Of a DNA stretch of 64,000 nt, positions 51,597 through 61,918 are shown piece after piece (the stretch's first letter is position 1; each line of letters begins with the position of its first letter). A program made the translations under genes and the position numbers. The DNA is from Fibrobacterota bacterium. Its GTDB lineage: Bacteria; Fibrobacterota; Chitinivibrionia; Chitinivibrionales; Chitinispirillaceae. The stretch spans positions 1 through 64,000 of the forward strand of contig JAEYNR010000006.1 of the NCBI GenBank assembly GCA_023412475.1, read 5' to 3'. The notes beneath the pieces are model-generated. The model had not been told where the DNA came from. It ran no database searches and saw nothing but the letters and a program-made list of their open reading frames with translations.

Positions 51597-53918
51597 GTGT
51601 TAATTTTGGTGAGAATAGTTATTATTACCATTATCATTCTTTTGCCACAAATCGTTATTGGCAAAACCAGACATTTATCTTCTACTAATTTATCTTTTCT
51701 TGCAAACAGAAGAGAGATGATAAAATCTTTGGAAGAGCGCTTTCGACCGATTCTTGAGCATAAGAGATCACGTATTAAACGTTCCAGAGGCTTCTCATCA
51801 AACCTGTCTCAAATTAAATCACCAAATACGAAGGGACCTACTGATAGAGATTTTCTTCTTCTTGTACAGCTCTGGGATGATCTGAGCCTGGAGTTCAAGT
51901 CTCTTTACAAAAGCGCTGCCACGATTCCAGATTACTTTCTTACTACAGCTTCCCCTGGAGGTCATTTCGATATCAGCTATTCTCTGAAGGGAGACGATGC
52001 AGTCGACAGTACTGATAATTATGGTTACTCAGGGCTAAACTGGCGTCTTATAGAGGAGAAACCGAATGGAATACCTGATTACATAGATGAAGTGGGATGG
52101 GCTTTAGACAGTTGCTGGTCTGCTCAGATAGACAGATTTGGCCTCATGCCTCCTGCCCCCTTTTTAAAAAAAGGTATATCAGACAGATACAGTGTAATAG
52201 TTGAAAAGCTGGCTCCTGAAGATTATGGTCTCACTTGGGTTGGCGAGAAAGCAACTAATTCGTCAAAGGGTTATTCAAGCTACATATCATTGAGAAATAA
52301 CTGGCCTTCCACCCACTGGAAAGAACAGGGATACGATAAGCATCCTCAGTCAGGAATAAGAGTTACCTGTGCACATGAGTTTTTCCACGCGGTTCAATAT
52401 GCAATGAGCTGGAATGTTGTCTCAAGAAACGGTCTGCTTTACCTGGATAAATTTCCTCTCAGTTGGATAGAAGGAAGCGCCACTGCAATGGAAGAATTCC
52501 TTTTTGAAGACATTAATGACTATGTCCAGTATGCTAATTTTTATTTCAGCTACCCTGGCCCCAAAATGTCATTTTTCGATGGCAGTAATGATGTGTATAC
52601 CAATTCAATTCTTTTGCTTTATCTTCTTAAAAGAACGGTTAATGGAAATAACAACAACTTTATTACCCAGGTTCATAAAAACAATTTCGCCGCATCCCTA
52701 GATTTTAATCAAAACATCAACTCTGCAGCAAAAACCTTTGGGTTTGACTGGACAACCTTACTTAATGATTTTCATACAGCATCCTATTTTTCCGGTCACC
52801 TGGCAGATACCAACCTTTTTCTTAGTGATGCTCCTAAATTTGGCCACTGGAGTTTTCAGGAAAACAGCAGCCTGCGTTCGGGCACAACAAAATCGATCAA
52901 TCCCTATGCTATGGAGAAATACTACATCAAAAGAGTTGATTCCGATATTGACACTTTAAATATTTCTTTTCATAACGAAACTGGAAACCAGAACTCTTCC
53001 TCTGATAAGCTCTGGGCTGCCTCCATTATCATCAGAAAATTTGACGGCGACACAGTGATTCCTGTTCAGCTCGACTCCAAAAAGAATGGTTTTTATCAAT
53101 TCTCAGAATGGAAAAATGCTGAGTATGCTCTGGCAGTAGTATCAAACGGTGACCCAGAACAGATACTCCCCTATTCAGTCTGGTTTGAGTGTTCTGATGT
53201 AAATTATTTTGCAGACTCAACCTATGTTATCTATCCTGATTTGAAAAACAATGCCAGCCTCACCCTCCATACAAAAATTGATCTGCATGGTGATCTGCAG
53301 ATTTCTCAAGCTGAAGATCCAGCTAAGGATGCAGATTCAATGTATCTGATGTCAATCGCTTTTGATGTCAAAATTCCAGGTTCGTGGAAAAATGACCGCT
53401 ATAGCAATAATCTTACTGTAACTATTTCATTAAGATTTCCATCAGATATCATTTCAGCAGAACATTCAGATACATCCATTTATCGTTATAACAGTATTTC
53501 GTCTTCCTGGGAGAAACTGGCTACAGTTCTAACCCGTACATCCGATTCGGTGCATTTGAGTGCAGAAATAATTGAATCCGGAATTTACGGTACCAGACAA
53601 AAAGTAAAAAAACCTCCGGAAAAGGTAGTGGTTTATCCTAACAGAATACATCTCAGGCATTTAAAATCCGACTCAATCTTTATATGTGGTGTAGCAGTAT
53701 CCGATATAAGAGTTTACGGCCTGGATGGCTCAATTAAGTATGAAGGTTCTCCATCGCAAAACAGGAATCTCAGAAAAATTTCCCAGCAGGTCCCAAAATA
53801 CAGTTGGCACATTCAAAAAGAGCTTTTCAGCCCTGGACTTTATTCCATGATTATCAGATACAAAGACAATTCAGGCAAAAAGAAAACTTCTATACAGAAA
53901 ATTATAGTCGCACCATGA
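51597..53918 (+). CDS. Secreted zinc metalloprotease-like protein with sorting domain (MXAN_6640-like), 773 aa
   Basis: Signal peptide at residues 1-22 (hydrophobic IVIITIIILLPQIVIG, then K). Residues 255-275 contain VTCAHEFFHAVQYAMSW, an HExxH zinc-metalloprotease motif (HEFFH), followed 35-40 residues later by WIEGSATAMEEFLFE, which supplies the third ligand Glu in the MXAN_6640/gluzincin-like pattern. The remainder is beta-rich. The end (about 685-773: VVVYPNRIHLRHL, IRVYGLDGSIKYEG, LFSPGLYSMIIRYKDNS) resembles a type IX sorting domain. Starts are GTG 51597, TTG 51606 or GTG 51609; no ATG is available. Overlaps the next gene by ATGA. Confidence 0.78.
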   Translation: MLILVRIVIITIIILLPQIVIGKTRHLSSTNLSFLANRREMIKSLEERFRPILEHKRSRIKRSRGFSSNLSQIKSPNTKGPTDRDFLLLVQLWDDLSLEFKSLYKSAATIPDYFLTTASPGGHFDISYSLKGDDAVDSTDNYGYSGLNWRLIEEKPNGIPDYIDEVGWALDSCWSAQIDRFGLMPPAPFLKKGISDRYSVIVEKLAPEDYGLTWVGEKATNSSKGYSSYISLRNNWPSTHWKEQGYDKHPQSGIRVTCAHEFFHAVQYAMSWNVVSRNGLLYLDKFPLSWIEGSATAMEEFLFEDINDYVQYANFYFSYPGPKMSFFDGSNDVYTNSILLLYLLKRTVNGNNNNFITQVHKNNFAASLDFNQNINSAAKTFGFDWTTLLNDFHTASYFSGHLADTNLFLSDAPKFGHWSFQENSSLRSGTTKSINPYAMEKYYIKRVDSDIDTLNISFHNETGNQNSSSDKLWAASIIIRKFDGDTVIPVQLDSKKNGFYQFSEWKNAEYALAVVSNGDPEQILPYSVWFECSDVNYFADSTYVIYPDLKNNASLTLHTKIDLHGDLQISQAEDPAKDADSMYLMSIAFDVKIPGSWKNDRYSNNLTVTISLRFPSDIISAEHSDTSIYRYNSISSSWEKLATVLTRTSDSVHLSAEIIESGIYGTRQKVKKPPEKVVVYPNRIHLRHLKSDSIFICGVAVSDIRVYGLDGSIKYEGSPSQNRNLRKISQQVPKYSWHIQKELFSPGLYSMIIRYKDNSGKKKTSIQKIIVAP

Positions 53919-54454
53919 TTAGAAACCTTCTGCTTTTTATTACAGTGCCATTTTTTTTCTGTTCACCAAAGCACCTCAGAATTGAACCTGCTATAATTCC
54001 AGCAGCTTATGAGAAGCTTTACCTTGCACCTTTAATCAGTGAAGCACAAATGGAGCAGCTTGGTGGTTGGCCTTATGATGCCCTTAATCAGCAGATTCTT
54101 ATGAATTACATTCTGGAGATTCAGCAATCACTCAAAGAGGAGTTCCTCAGATGCGAAAAACTCGGAAATTATCAGATGGTTGAAGATTCAGAAAGCAGTC
54201 CTACAATGCGGGTTTCAGTAACCCTGCTTAAAGCAGATTTACGAAATGACACTTTGAAAATGCCCGTAAATATGAGAGTTGAACGCCTGCCGGACGGTAA
54301 AGAATATATCTACTCGATAGCTGCAATCTCAACTACATCAAAAAAACGTGATCCTCTAAGCTATCTGGAATCGCTTCTTGGCAAATACAAGCAACGGTTT
54401 CCCTACAAAGAGCTGGTCAGTTTCTTTTACCCTCATTATACGAAATCAAATTGA
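53915..54454 (+). CDS. Hypothetical exported protein, 179 aa
   Basis: Not recognised. ATG 53915 overlaps the protease stop (ATGA), so the pair is translated together. The N-terminus (IRNLLLFITVPFFFCSPKHL) is a short signal with a Cys at 16 that may be lipidated, although the residue before it is Phe and not the usual Gly or Ala. The mature part shows alternating strands and helices without a known motif (AAYEKLYLAPLISEAQMEQ, MRVSVTLLKADLRND). It may be a chaperone or inhibitor of the secreted protease; that is inference from coupling only. Confidence 0.65.
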   Translation: MIRNLLLFITVPFFFCSPKHLRIEPAIIPAAYEKLYLAPLISEAQMEQLGGWPYDALNQQILMNYILEIQQSLKEEFLRCEKLGNYQMVEDSESSPTMRVSVTLLKADLRNDTLKMPVNMRVERLPDGKEYIYSIAAISTTSKKRDPLSYLESLLGKYKQRFPYKELVSFFYPHYTKSN

Positions 54455-54587
54455 TTCATTGCTGCTGCAGCTATTGAAAGTAAATATATAGTAAGAAGGA
54501 AATTACAAAATCCTGAAATTATAAACAGGAAGCAGTAGTACCTCACTGATTTCAAACTTTCAAGCCCATGTTACTATTAACATCACA

Positions 54588-54821
54588 ATGATCAACAAGG
54601 CTCAATTAGCTAATATTTATTATATGGAAATGTTATCTCTTTTAAAAACTGATGATAAAGTGAATGCTGGAGATATATACAAAGAATTTTCAGATATGAT
54701 TGAAAAATAAGCACCCGAAGCTAATACTGTTTTTGGTGAATCGCCGCAGTTCTGGTTTGATAAAGCTCAGATGATCTGGGAAAATGAGATTCTGAAGAAC
54801 TCTAAAGTCCTGTTCAATTGA
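54588..54821 (+). pseudogene. Small ORF interrupted by one in-frame stop
   Basis: ATG 54588 gives 40 residues (MINKAQLANIYYMEMLSLLK and on) up to TAA at 54708. The same frame then continues without interruption for another 36 residues (ANTVFGESPQFWFDKAQMIW) to TGA at 54819. The polar, helix-like composition continues on both sides of the stop, so a single gene broken by a nonsense change is likely. Its end overlaps the convergent ispF stop. Family unknown. Confidence 0.35.
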
Positions 54822-55296
54822 GTTTTTGTGCAGTAATAATCACCAGAGCCTGCATTCCATCTCCCTTCCCAAAAGATGTCAGCCCCTCACCGGTTGTAGC
54901 TGTTAAACCCACATGATCTATCTGCAACGATAACAGACTGGCAACTGAAGAGCGAATAGAGTGAATATGGTCTGCCAGATGCGGGCGACGCGCTTCAATA
55001 GAGATCGAAACATGCACAATCCTATATCCTTTGAGAGTCTTAAGTGCTTCGGAAAGATAAACTCTACTGTCAGTTATTCCCTCTTTCAAACAAAGCTCAT
55101 CACTGACTTTGCCCAAAATGTTTACTCCACTGATACCGGAAATCCCGTTAGTTATGGCATGAAGCAAAACATCTGCATCACTGTTACCCGATAACCCAGG
55201 ACAACCACCAATGCTCACCCCACCTAAAATCAGTGGTTTTGGAGAGCTCTCTGATTCAAAACGATGTGAATCCTGCCCAATGGAAGCTAAAAACAT
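54814..55296 (-). CDS. ispF: 2-C-methyl-D-erythritol 2,4-cyclodiphosphate synthase, 160 aa
   Basis: Fifth step of the MEP isoprenoid pathway. The metal ligands D9 and H11 are in GQDSHRF and H46 in SDADVLLHAITNGI. The substrate region near the C-terminus reads VGLTATTGEGLTSFGKGDGM (usual KATTxExLGFxGRxEGI); the GLTSFGK variant is somewhat divergent. Length is exact for the family. No ispD is adjacent or fused. Confidence 0.93.
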   Translation of the reverse strand: MFLASIGQDSHRFESESSPKPLILGGVSIGGCPGLSGNSDADVLLHAITNGISGISGVNILGKVSDELCLKEGITDSRVYLSEALKTLKGYRIVHVSISIEARRPHLADHIHSIRSSVASLLSLQIDHVGLTATTGEGLTSFGKGDGMQALVIITAQKLN

Positions 55297-55384
55297 AAAA
55301 GAGATCCAGACTTACAGAAGAAATTGTGATAAAGGTCTGAGGCTACGGTGATTAAAATAGAAAAAGTGGAAGGTAATTTACCAG

Positions 55385-55774
55385 TTAAATCTCATCGATT
55401 ATCATTTTAAGTTTCGATTCCATAAAATGAGCAATTTCTCTGAGCTCATCGTTGCCCGTCGTTTCTAACAGCGCAGTCAGTTTGACCATGCCAACAACAG
55501 CTCCCCCCCCGGGTTTCTGAAATACTACTACATTGGACGGAAATAAAAGCCCTGCCTCCTGCTCTGCATTTAAAGCATAAAGAAGGTTGGGCGGATTTGT
55601 TACCCCAATGATATGGTATCTGAGGTAATCAATGTTCAAGCGTTCCTTTAAAACTCCAGCTACATCGATGGAGCTGACGATTATGAAACCATCCCTCTCA
55701 AGCAAGGCTGGTAATCTTCTAAGAATCTGGTCCACCCCGGAATCGATTGTACGTAGATAGCTATATGAATTCAT
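55385..55774 (-). CDS. DUF302 domain protein, 129 aa
   Basis: DUF302 fold: IDSGVDQILRRLPALLERDGFIIVSSIDVAGVLKERL (in part), YHIIGVTNPPNLLYAL and LLFPSNVVVFQKPGGGAVVGMV, the latter two being the family's conserved CNP- and LPCxVxV-like positions, here without the cysteine. Cytoplasmic; function unknown, often linked to sulfur or metal stress. Start at 55774 with GGGGGTG 8 bases upstream. Confidence 0.82.
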   Translation of the reverse strand: MNSYSYLRTIDSGVDQILRRLPALLERDGFIIVSSIDVAGVLKERLNIDYLRYHIIGVTNPPNLLYALNAEQEAGLLFPSNVVVFQKPGGGAVVGMVKLTALLETTGNDELREIAHFMESKLKMIIDEI

Positions 55775-55845
55775 TTTTATCACCCCCGGATGCAAAAGGG
55801 AGCAATAGGAATGCCAGCCAAGGGCAAAACAAAATCGAGCAATAT

Positions 55846-56082
55846 CTATCGGGCTTGCTGAATAATCCAGTTTAATGCTACTATCAGCCGGTAAATTATA
55901 GCAATCAGTGATAATAGTATTCCATGAATTGCTGCCAGGACAAGTCCTGGATTCTGAAAAAGAGACTTTTTCACTTTTTCCCGTTTCCGGTAAAAAAGAA
56001 ATCCGCCTGCTACAAATAGAAGAACTTTCAAAACCGCTTTGGAAAGCGATGCGATCTTAGGCCGTTTGGAAAACTTTGCCAT
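55846..56082 (-). CDS. Small membrane protein, 78 aa
   Basis: Two predicted membrane helices (AVLKVLLFVAGGFLFY and LVLAAIHGILLSLIAIIYRLIV, in part) separated by a basic loop (RKREKVKKSL). N-terminus basic. No family recognised. It lies between the DUF302 gene and the giant kinase gene on the same strand; function unknown. Confidence 0.6.
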   Translation of the reverse strand: MAKFSKRPKIASLSKAVLKVLLFVAGGFLFYRKREKVKKSLFQNPGLVLAAIHGILLSLIAIIYRLIVALNWIIQQAR

Positions 56083-56186
56083 ACTAGACCTCTGTTACTT
56101 GTTGGAGAAAGCGAATTCTGTTAAAAACCGACAGAAATATACATCACGCATTACATTTAAATCTAACCAGCTTAATCGTAATAAAG

Positions 56187-59100
56187 CTAAACCGGACGGT
56201 GATTTTCCGGCAGTTTTTTGGGAAATGCCAGTTTAAAATTATTGCCATTCTGGTCGGTTTCCACCCAGATTCTTCCCTTGTGAGCATTCATAACCATTCT
56301 GCAGAAAAATAATCCCAACCCCTTTGAATATTGGGAATGATGGTGCTCGATCCGGGCATACTTTTCAAATAGAATTTCCCGTTCTTTTTCAGGAATCGCA
56401 ATACCGGAATTGAAAAAGCAGATTAAATTCTCCTTCTCACCAGCCTCAAAATGCATCTGTACTTTTCCATGGCGGGGTACATACTTTGCGGCATTACTGA
56501 ATAGATTCTGCAATACTCTCTCTAGAAGATAAACATCAGCATAAATGGTGAATTTTTCTTTAGAAGGAATTATTACTGGCTGGATCTCTTTTTCATCAAA
56601 CAAAGTGTTTACAGAAAACTTGTCTGCAATGGTTTCAACATACGAGACATCAAGGCTCTCAGCTCTTACCACCAGCTTTCCATCATCCATTTTTGAGATA
56701 TCCAGCAGATTGGATGCAAGACTGACTATATCAGCACAGGTCTCACTCACCACATCCAGAACCCTGTTGACCTTTACATCCTGCTCAAATTTTCTCCCCA
56801 GGTATTGAAGATTTCCTTCAATTCCTGCAGCATAATTTTTTATATCATGCACCAGAGTACCACTGAGAACACCTTTTACCCTTTCTGATTCCACCAGCTT
56901 AAGATTTGCCACCTCCAGTTGACGGTTTTTTTCCATCATATCATGGGTCTGCTGTCTTACTTTACTATCCAAATCCCGGTTCAGTTGCTTGTATTTTTCC
57001 ATTAGATATGAATTTTCAAGCAAAATTGCGGCATGTGCAGAAAGGATCAGAGCAGTTTTTACAGCACTCTCTGAGAATAAACCGGCTACTTTATCATTAC
57101 CCAAGTAAACGCACCCCAGAAAATTGTCTTCTCTATAAAGCGGAACACAAAGGACAGACCGAATTCGCTCTGTTTCCTTATTATCCTTAATACACTCTTC
57201 GCCCCCATCATTTATAATCACTATCTGTCTGCTGTCCTCAGCTCTGTTGACAATCTCACGGGATATTGCTATTTGATCATCATCGAGCCTGTTTCCCTGA
57301 AAATCCAGCTTAAGCATGCACTTCAGGATGCTTTCCTGTCCCTTTACGAATATGCAACCATACTGGGCTCCAGTAGCCTTTATCATTCCTGAAAGAATCT
57401 GATTCAGTAAAACCGGAAATTCAGCAATTTCAGATATAGACGAGCTCACCTGCAAAAGAGTGTCAAAACGGATCTGATTAGAGTTTTCGGCCAGATTGAG
57501 AGAATTTCTGGTAGTTTCCTCCAGAAACTTCTTGTATTTATCAGCAGATACCCTATCAAGAATTTTCTTCACCTCCAGATTAGCACCGCACAGCCTGAAA
57601 ATCCTGAATGCCTCGTCATAGTAATCGGTTGCTATTCCCGGAAGATTACGTTGATCATTAAAAATTCCTAAATCCCGTAAAGCCCTGCCTTCTTCGAGCT
57701 TCATCTGCAACTTATGGCAATACTTGACCGACTTTTTGAAAAAATAACCGGATATATGCTTTCGATTTAAAACCAGAAAAAAATACCATCCTAGAAACCG
57801 GTAACTCACTCCTTTGTATGCACGATATCGAAACGAGGATAAAAGCAGCATAATCAATGAACGACGAAATGTCTTCATTGTCTTCTTGCGGTCCCGAATT
57901 ACCCTTCTGTTGATTCTACTGTTTAAGATTTCTCTGACTGCCAGCTCACAGGACAGTGAAAAAAGCGGAACACTATACTCATAATTAAACCAAAGACTAT
58001 TATAAATGGGTAAAAACTCAGAGCTTATATGCCAGGCCTGGTTATAGTTATCACTGAGCAGTTCATACTCCAACTGTGAAATTTTTAAGCGCGATTGAAT
58101 AAGAAAGGGAGTAGAAGTCTCCGAAATTGAATGAAAGTGTGGCTCTTTTTGCAGATCTGCCTTTGCATCCATCAGACATTCGATAAGGATTCTGGCAGCA
58201 GTCAAAGGCTTGATCTCAAGATTCTCCTGGGTATGGCTGACCAGAGTCACTGCATGAGAGATATATTCATAAGCTCTGCTTATGTCTCCCTTGAGGAAAT
58301 GAATTTTCCAGAGATGCTCCAAACAGAGAATCTGATTCAGATTATCACCATTTGCCTTGAACTCACCAACACTCTCCAGCAGAGTGTCTTCGGCTTCCTT
58401 CCAGTTTGCACAGTAATAATGAAGTATTCCACTAATAGCCTTTGTGCTGGCAATCAGATTCTTATTACCAGATTTTTTATTATAATCAAATATTTTTCCG
58501 AGCTTACCAAACACTTTGCTTTTGAAACAGGTCTGATGTGCGATAACAGCATGTTGCAACGAAATTTCCACCTTTTCCGTACAATCGGGTAAAGTTCTCG
58601 AAATATTCAGGGCCAGAAAATGGGGATAAAAACAGGAACTGACATCTGTGTAAGAAAGTGCATAAGAATACTTATTAAGGATCTTTACCGCCAGCCTTTT
58701 TCGTGGATCATCCTTTTTAAGAATCAACCACCCTACAGCAGAGCTTAAAACAAAATGATAAATCAACTGAACAAAAGTTTTAAAAAGAAAGCCCTGTTTT
58801 CTGGTACAAAAAGGAATCTGAAGCATGGTAAGAGCATTGCGAAAACAATCCTGAGCCTGCAGGTATTCACCAATATTCAGATGAATACAGCCTACCCTGA
58901 AAATAATTTCACAATCCTCAATCGAATTCGCTTCTTTATTGATACAGTTATTATTGTATAAAAGCAGAGCCTCTTCGTATTTCCCGTTAAGCATCAGCGA
59001 TTCTGCCAGAGCAAGCTCAATTTTTCGTTTGTCTAAACTTACGGTACCTCCGTTTCTGCAGACTTTCTCTATCAGGCTCAAGGCATTGCGGTAATAGGTG

Positions 59101-61286
59101 ATGGCCAGCTCATAGGCAGCCTTTTCCACGGCATATCTGGCAGCCTTTACGCAAAGATCAATCGCTCTGTCTAATCTGGTAGTTCTGCGGTAAATTTCCG
59201 CTGCATCAAACAGGTATTCGATTTTTGTATCACTTAAAGCCTCATACTCCTGAGCCAGTGCCTCATAGATGAACGTCTTTTCCTCTTCTGGTATGCTTGT
59301 AAGCATAACCTCCTGAATTTTATCATGTGAAAATCTTACTTCACCCTTGAAATTTGTGATCAGAAACCCTTCAGACTCCAGTTTCTTGACTATCGTTTTG
59401 GATTGTGATTCATCAAATCCACCCACTTCCTCTAAAATCTGCAGATCTATGCGTCCACCCATCATAGAGCCAATCTTGAGGTAATGCTGTTCCCTTTCTG
59501 ATAAATTTGCTATTTTATGCTTTATAAGACTGGCAGAATCCAGATTTCCAGGAATCTCACTTACCAACTCTGGTATGAAAACCCAGTTTTCTTTTTCTTT
59601 TTTAATTATGGAAGAATCCAGCAGATATCTTAGCATCTGAATAAGCATAAAAGGGTTACCATTGCATTTATGCTCAAGCGTGTCGACCAGAATTTCTTCA
59701 TTTATTACTTGGTCAAATATCGAATATATCAACCATACCGTTTCATTTCTGGAAAATGGCGCAATCTCCATCATTCTATCAGCAATCTGGGCCAGAGAAA
59801 AATTAAAGATGTGTCTGCCCACTTTACCTTCAGTCTTACAGGCAAAGATCAGCATTTTTGGAGAATCACTGCGTTTAAATTTCATCAAAAGGTTGATAGA
59901 AAGTGAATCAATCCATTGCAAATCATCTATAACAAAAATCACAGGAAATGAGATACAAATCATATCCAGCATCGATACCAGTATATGAGAAATTCTTTCT
60001 GCACCCCATTCTTTTTGCACCTGTTCGCTTGTCTGAATAGAATTAAAATAACTCTTCATCTCAGGAATTACTGAACAAATAATTCCTGAATATTCTATAA
60101 ATAAAGTATTTAGACGCTCTCTTAGAACCGCCTTGTCTCTTGAATCCTTATCCTGGATCTTAGCGAGAAAATCAAGCATTAAACTGCGAATGCTTGAATA
60201 AGGCTGATTGGGAGTGAAACGATTACACCTGGCTGAAATCACATATACAAAATCAATCTCTTCTTTTGACAGAAATTTTCTTATGATCTCTGTTTTGCCA
60301 ATACCAGCTCCCCCGGTGATTAAAAAAGAGTTACTTTCCTTCTGTCTTAAAGCCCAAAGGCCCTTATTAAGAGTTTCAATCTCCTTTTCCCGTGCTATAA
60401 AAAAGTGCAGTCTGCTGACTGCAATAATGGTATCTTTTTCTCCGGGAATAAACTCCTTAACCTCATTTAGATTCTGAATTATACTCAGGGCGATTTTAAG
60501 ATCATATTTCAAACCGGTTGCAGTCTGATAGCGTTCTTCCGGTGTGGAACGTAGTGCTTTCAGAAGTATTTCGTTTATATAATAGGGTATGCTGCGAATT
60601 GGCTCCAGCTCTGTCTTAAGCATGAAATCCAGCAGTTCCTCAATAGTGTTTGTCTTAACCGCAAATGGAAACCGGTTCGACAAGAACTGATAGAGAATTA
60701 TTCCTGCACAGTAAAGATCTGATCTGGTATCCACTTTGAATCTGGTAAAGCCGGTCTGCTCGGGGGACAGATAAGGATAAGTACCGATAACAAGTCCATC
60801 CTGCCTGCGGGAAGATTCCTCTTCGGTCATACACATACTCAAATCAAAAACCTCTACTTGCCTGTCTTCTCTCACAAAGATGTTGCCAGGGTGGAGATCT
60901 CCATGAACTATACCTCTGGAGTGTATGTGTTCAAGTGCTTCCATAAGCTGAATCATCATTTTTAATTTTTCAGCTATGTTTAAATTAATTTTTGCAGCAA
61001 AGAATCTCTGGAGTGTCGTTCCTTTGCGGTACGGATAAATAATGGATACGGAGGTTTCTATGTTTTCGGAGGTGAGCGGCTTGAAAATGTTTGGATGATC
61101 AAAGGTACTAATAAATTCAAGCTCCCGCTTATAGCGGTTTCTTTTTCCAAGTTCAAGAGCAGAATCATCAAACTCACAGGATTTCATTAAAAACTGTTCG
61201 TTTCCGCCTCTTGACTTGACAACGCATAGTCGGTGATTGTCATTGCTGAGCAAACAATTCACAACCTCATATTCACTGCTGGCCAT
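56187..61286 (-). CDS. Ser/Thr kinase - ATPase - TPR - GAF - histidine kinase, 1699 aa
   Basis: Multidomain sensor. Residues 1-275: protein-kinase domain with catalytic loop GIVHGDLHPGNIF (HGD instead of HRD, about 127-139), FDLS in place of DFG (Asp retained), and YLSPEQTG. Residues about 290-600: AAA/NACHT-like ATPase with Walker A GGAGIGKTE (325-333) and IFVIDDLQW. Residues about 680-1250: helical repeats. About 1270-1400: GAF domain (YGCIFVKG, RSVLCVPLYREDNFLGCVYLG). Residues 1470-1699: histidine kinase with His1480 (LVHDIKNYAAG), N-box NLFSNAAKYV and GLGLFF; the usual first G-box DxGxG is FFNSGIA. No receiver domain or regulator nearby. Similar architectures are known as hybrid Ser/Thr-His kinases (HstK type). 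Confidence 0.9.
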   Translation of the reverse strand: MASSEYEVVNCLLSNDNHRLCVVKSRGGNEQFLMKSCEFDDSALELGKRNRYKRELEFISTFDHPNIFKPLTSENIETSVSIIYPYRKGTTLQRFFAAKINLNIAEKLKMMIQLMEALEHIHSRGIVHGDLHPGNIFVREDRQVEVFDLSMCMTEEESSRRQDGLVIGTYPYLSPEQTGFTRFKVDTRSDLYCAGIILYQFLSNRFPFAVKTNTIEELLDFMLKTELEPIRSIPYYINEILLKALRSTPEERYQTATGLKYDLKIALSIIQNLNEVKEFIPGEKDTIIAVSRLHFFIAREKEIETLNKGLWALRQKESNSFLITGGAGIGKTEIIRKFLSKEEIDFVYVISARCNRFTPNQPYSSIRSLMLDFLAKIQDKDSRDKAVLRERLNTLFIEYSGIICSVIPEMKSYFNSIQTSEQVQKEWGAERISHILVSMLDMICISFPVIFVIDDLQWIDSLSINLLMKFKRSDSPKMLIFACKTEGKVGRHIFNFSLAQIADRMMEIAPFSRNETVWLIYSIFDQVINEEILVDTLEHKCNGNPFMLIQMLRYLLDSSIIKKEKENWVFIPELVSEIPGNLDSASLIKHKIANLSEREQHYLKIGSMMGGRIDLQILEEVGGFDESQSKTIVKKLESEGFLITNFKGEVRFSHDKIQEVMLTSIPEEEKTFIYEALAQEYEALSDTKIEYLFDAAEIYRRTTRLDRAIDLCVKAARYAVEKAAYELAITYYRNALSLIEKVCRNGGTVSLDKRKIELALAESLMLNGKYEEALLLYNNNCINKEANSIEDCEIIFRVGCIHLNIGEYLQAQDCFRNALTMLQIPFCTRKQGFLFKTFVQLIYHFVLSSAVGWLILKKDDPRKRLAVKILNKYSYALSYTDVSSCFYPHFLALNISRTLPDCTEKVEISLQHAVIAHQTCFKSKVFGKLGKIFDYNKKSGNKNLIASTKAISGILHYYCANWKEAEDTLLESVGEFKANGDNLNQILCLEHLWKIHFLKGDISRAYEYISHAVTLVSHTQENLEIKPLTAARILIECLMDAKADLQKEPHFHSISETSTPFLIQSRLKISQLEYELLSDNYNQAWHISSEFLPIYNSLWFNYEYSVPLFSLSCELAVREILNSRINRRVIRDRKKTMKTFRRSLIMLLLSSFRYRAYKGVSYRFLGWYFFLVLNRKHISGYFFKKSVKYCHKLQMKLEEGRALRDLGIFNDQRNLPGIATDYYDEAFRIFRLCGANLEVKKILDRVSADKYKKFLEETTRNSLNLAENSNQIRFDTLLQVSSSISEIAEFPVLLNQILSGMIKATGAQYGCIFVKGQESILKCMLKLDFQGNRLDDDQIAISREIVNRAEDSRQIVIINDGGEECIKDNKETERIRSVLCVPLYREDNFLGCVYLGNDKVAGLFSESAVKTALILSAHAAILLENSYLMEKYKQLNRDLDSKVRQQTHDMMEKNRQLEVANLKLVESERVKGVLSGTLVHDIKNYAAGIEGNLQYLGRKFEQDVKVNRVLDVVSETCADIVSLASNLLDISKMDDGKLVVRAESLDVSYVETIADKFSVNTLFDEKEIQPVIIPSKEKFTIYADVYLLERVLQNLFSNAAKYVPRHGKVQMHFEAGEKENLICFFNSGIAIPEKEREILFEKYARIEHHHSQYSKGLGLFFCRMVMNAHKGRIWVETDQNGNNFKLAFPKKLPENHRPV

Positions 61287-61918
61287 AAAACTTCACCTTC
61301 CCTGTACACCCGTTTTAAATCTTGAAGTTTTGGGTCAACCATCACAGGCCACGGGCTTTTATTATAAGGCAGTATTTATCGAAACTTTTGATCCATTTTG
61401 AAGGAAAATCCTCAATCCGAATATCCATTATATTAACATGGTATTGGCAAGTCAAGGTAGGAATGCAGTATCCTTTTAATTTTTCAATAAATAAGACCTG
61501 ATTCGGACGTTTTTTTGGGCCTGAATTGTGGATCATTATCAAGGTATCATCAGAGGAAGTTCCAAATCACAATTCTTAAATCCTAATTTCTAAACAGTAA
61601 TCAGAGTGTTTCACGTAACTAAATGTCGGTTTCGCGGGCAAATCACACTGCCTCAGTACCAACTGTCTATGTTTCCCTGTGCGGGCAAGACTCGCTTCCG
61701 GATGATGGTCTGTCTTTTCCGGATGGGAGTTCAATCCACTGGACCAAATAGCAAATTTCAATAGAATCATTCATCTATATTCCAATGCTCCAGACTTCGC
61801 CCTGGCGCCCCGAAATGCGAAATTCGAAACAGGTACAAGAACAGAAAAAAGAAAATAGGACTAACGTCTCAAATAAATAAAACTCAAACCCCAAATTATA
61901 AACAAACCCCGATAACAG
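61287..61918. other. Intergenic region upstream of the kinase gene; nothing recognised
   Basis: Two minus-strand frames of about 65 codons (61342-61542 and 61576-61770) have no recognisable product or ribosome binding site. AAATTCGAAACAGGTACAAG at about 61820 is another fragment of the dispersed element. Confidence 0.4.

Noticed and set aside
61342..61770. Two minus-strand small genes upstream of the giant kinase region
   Set aside because: No ribosome binding sites, no recognisable sequence, composition like antisense noise.
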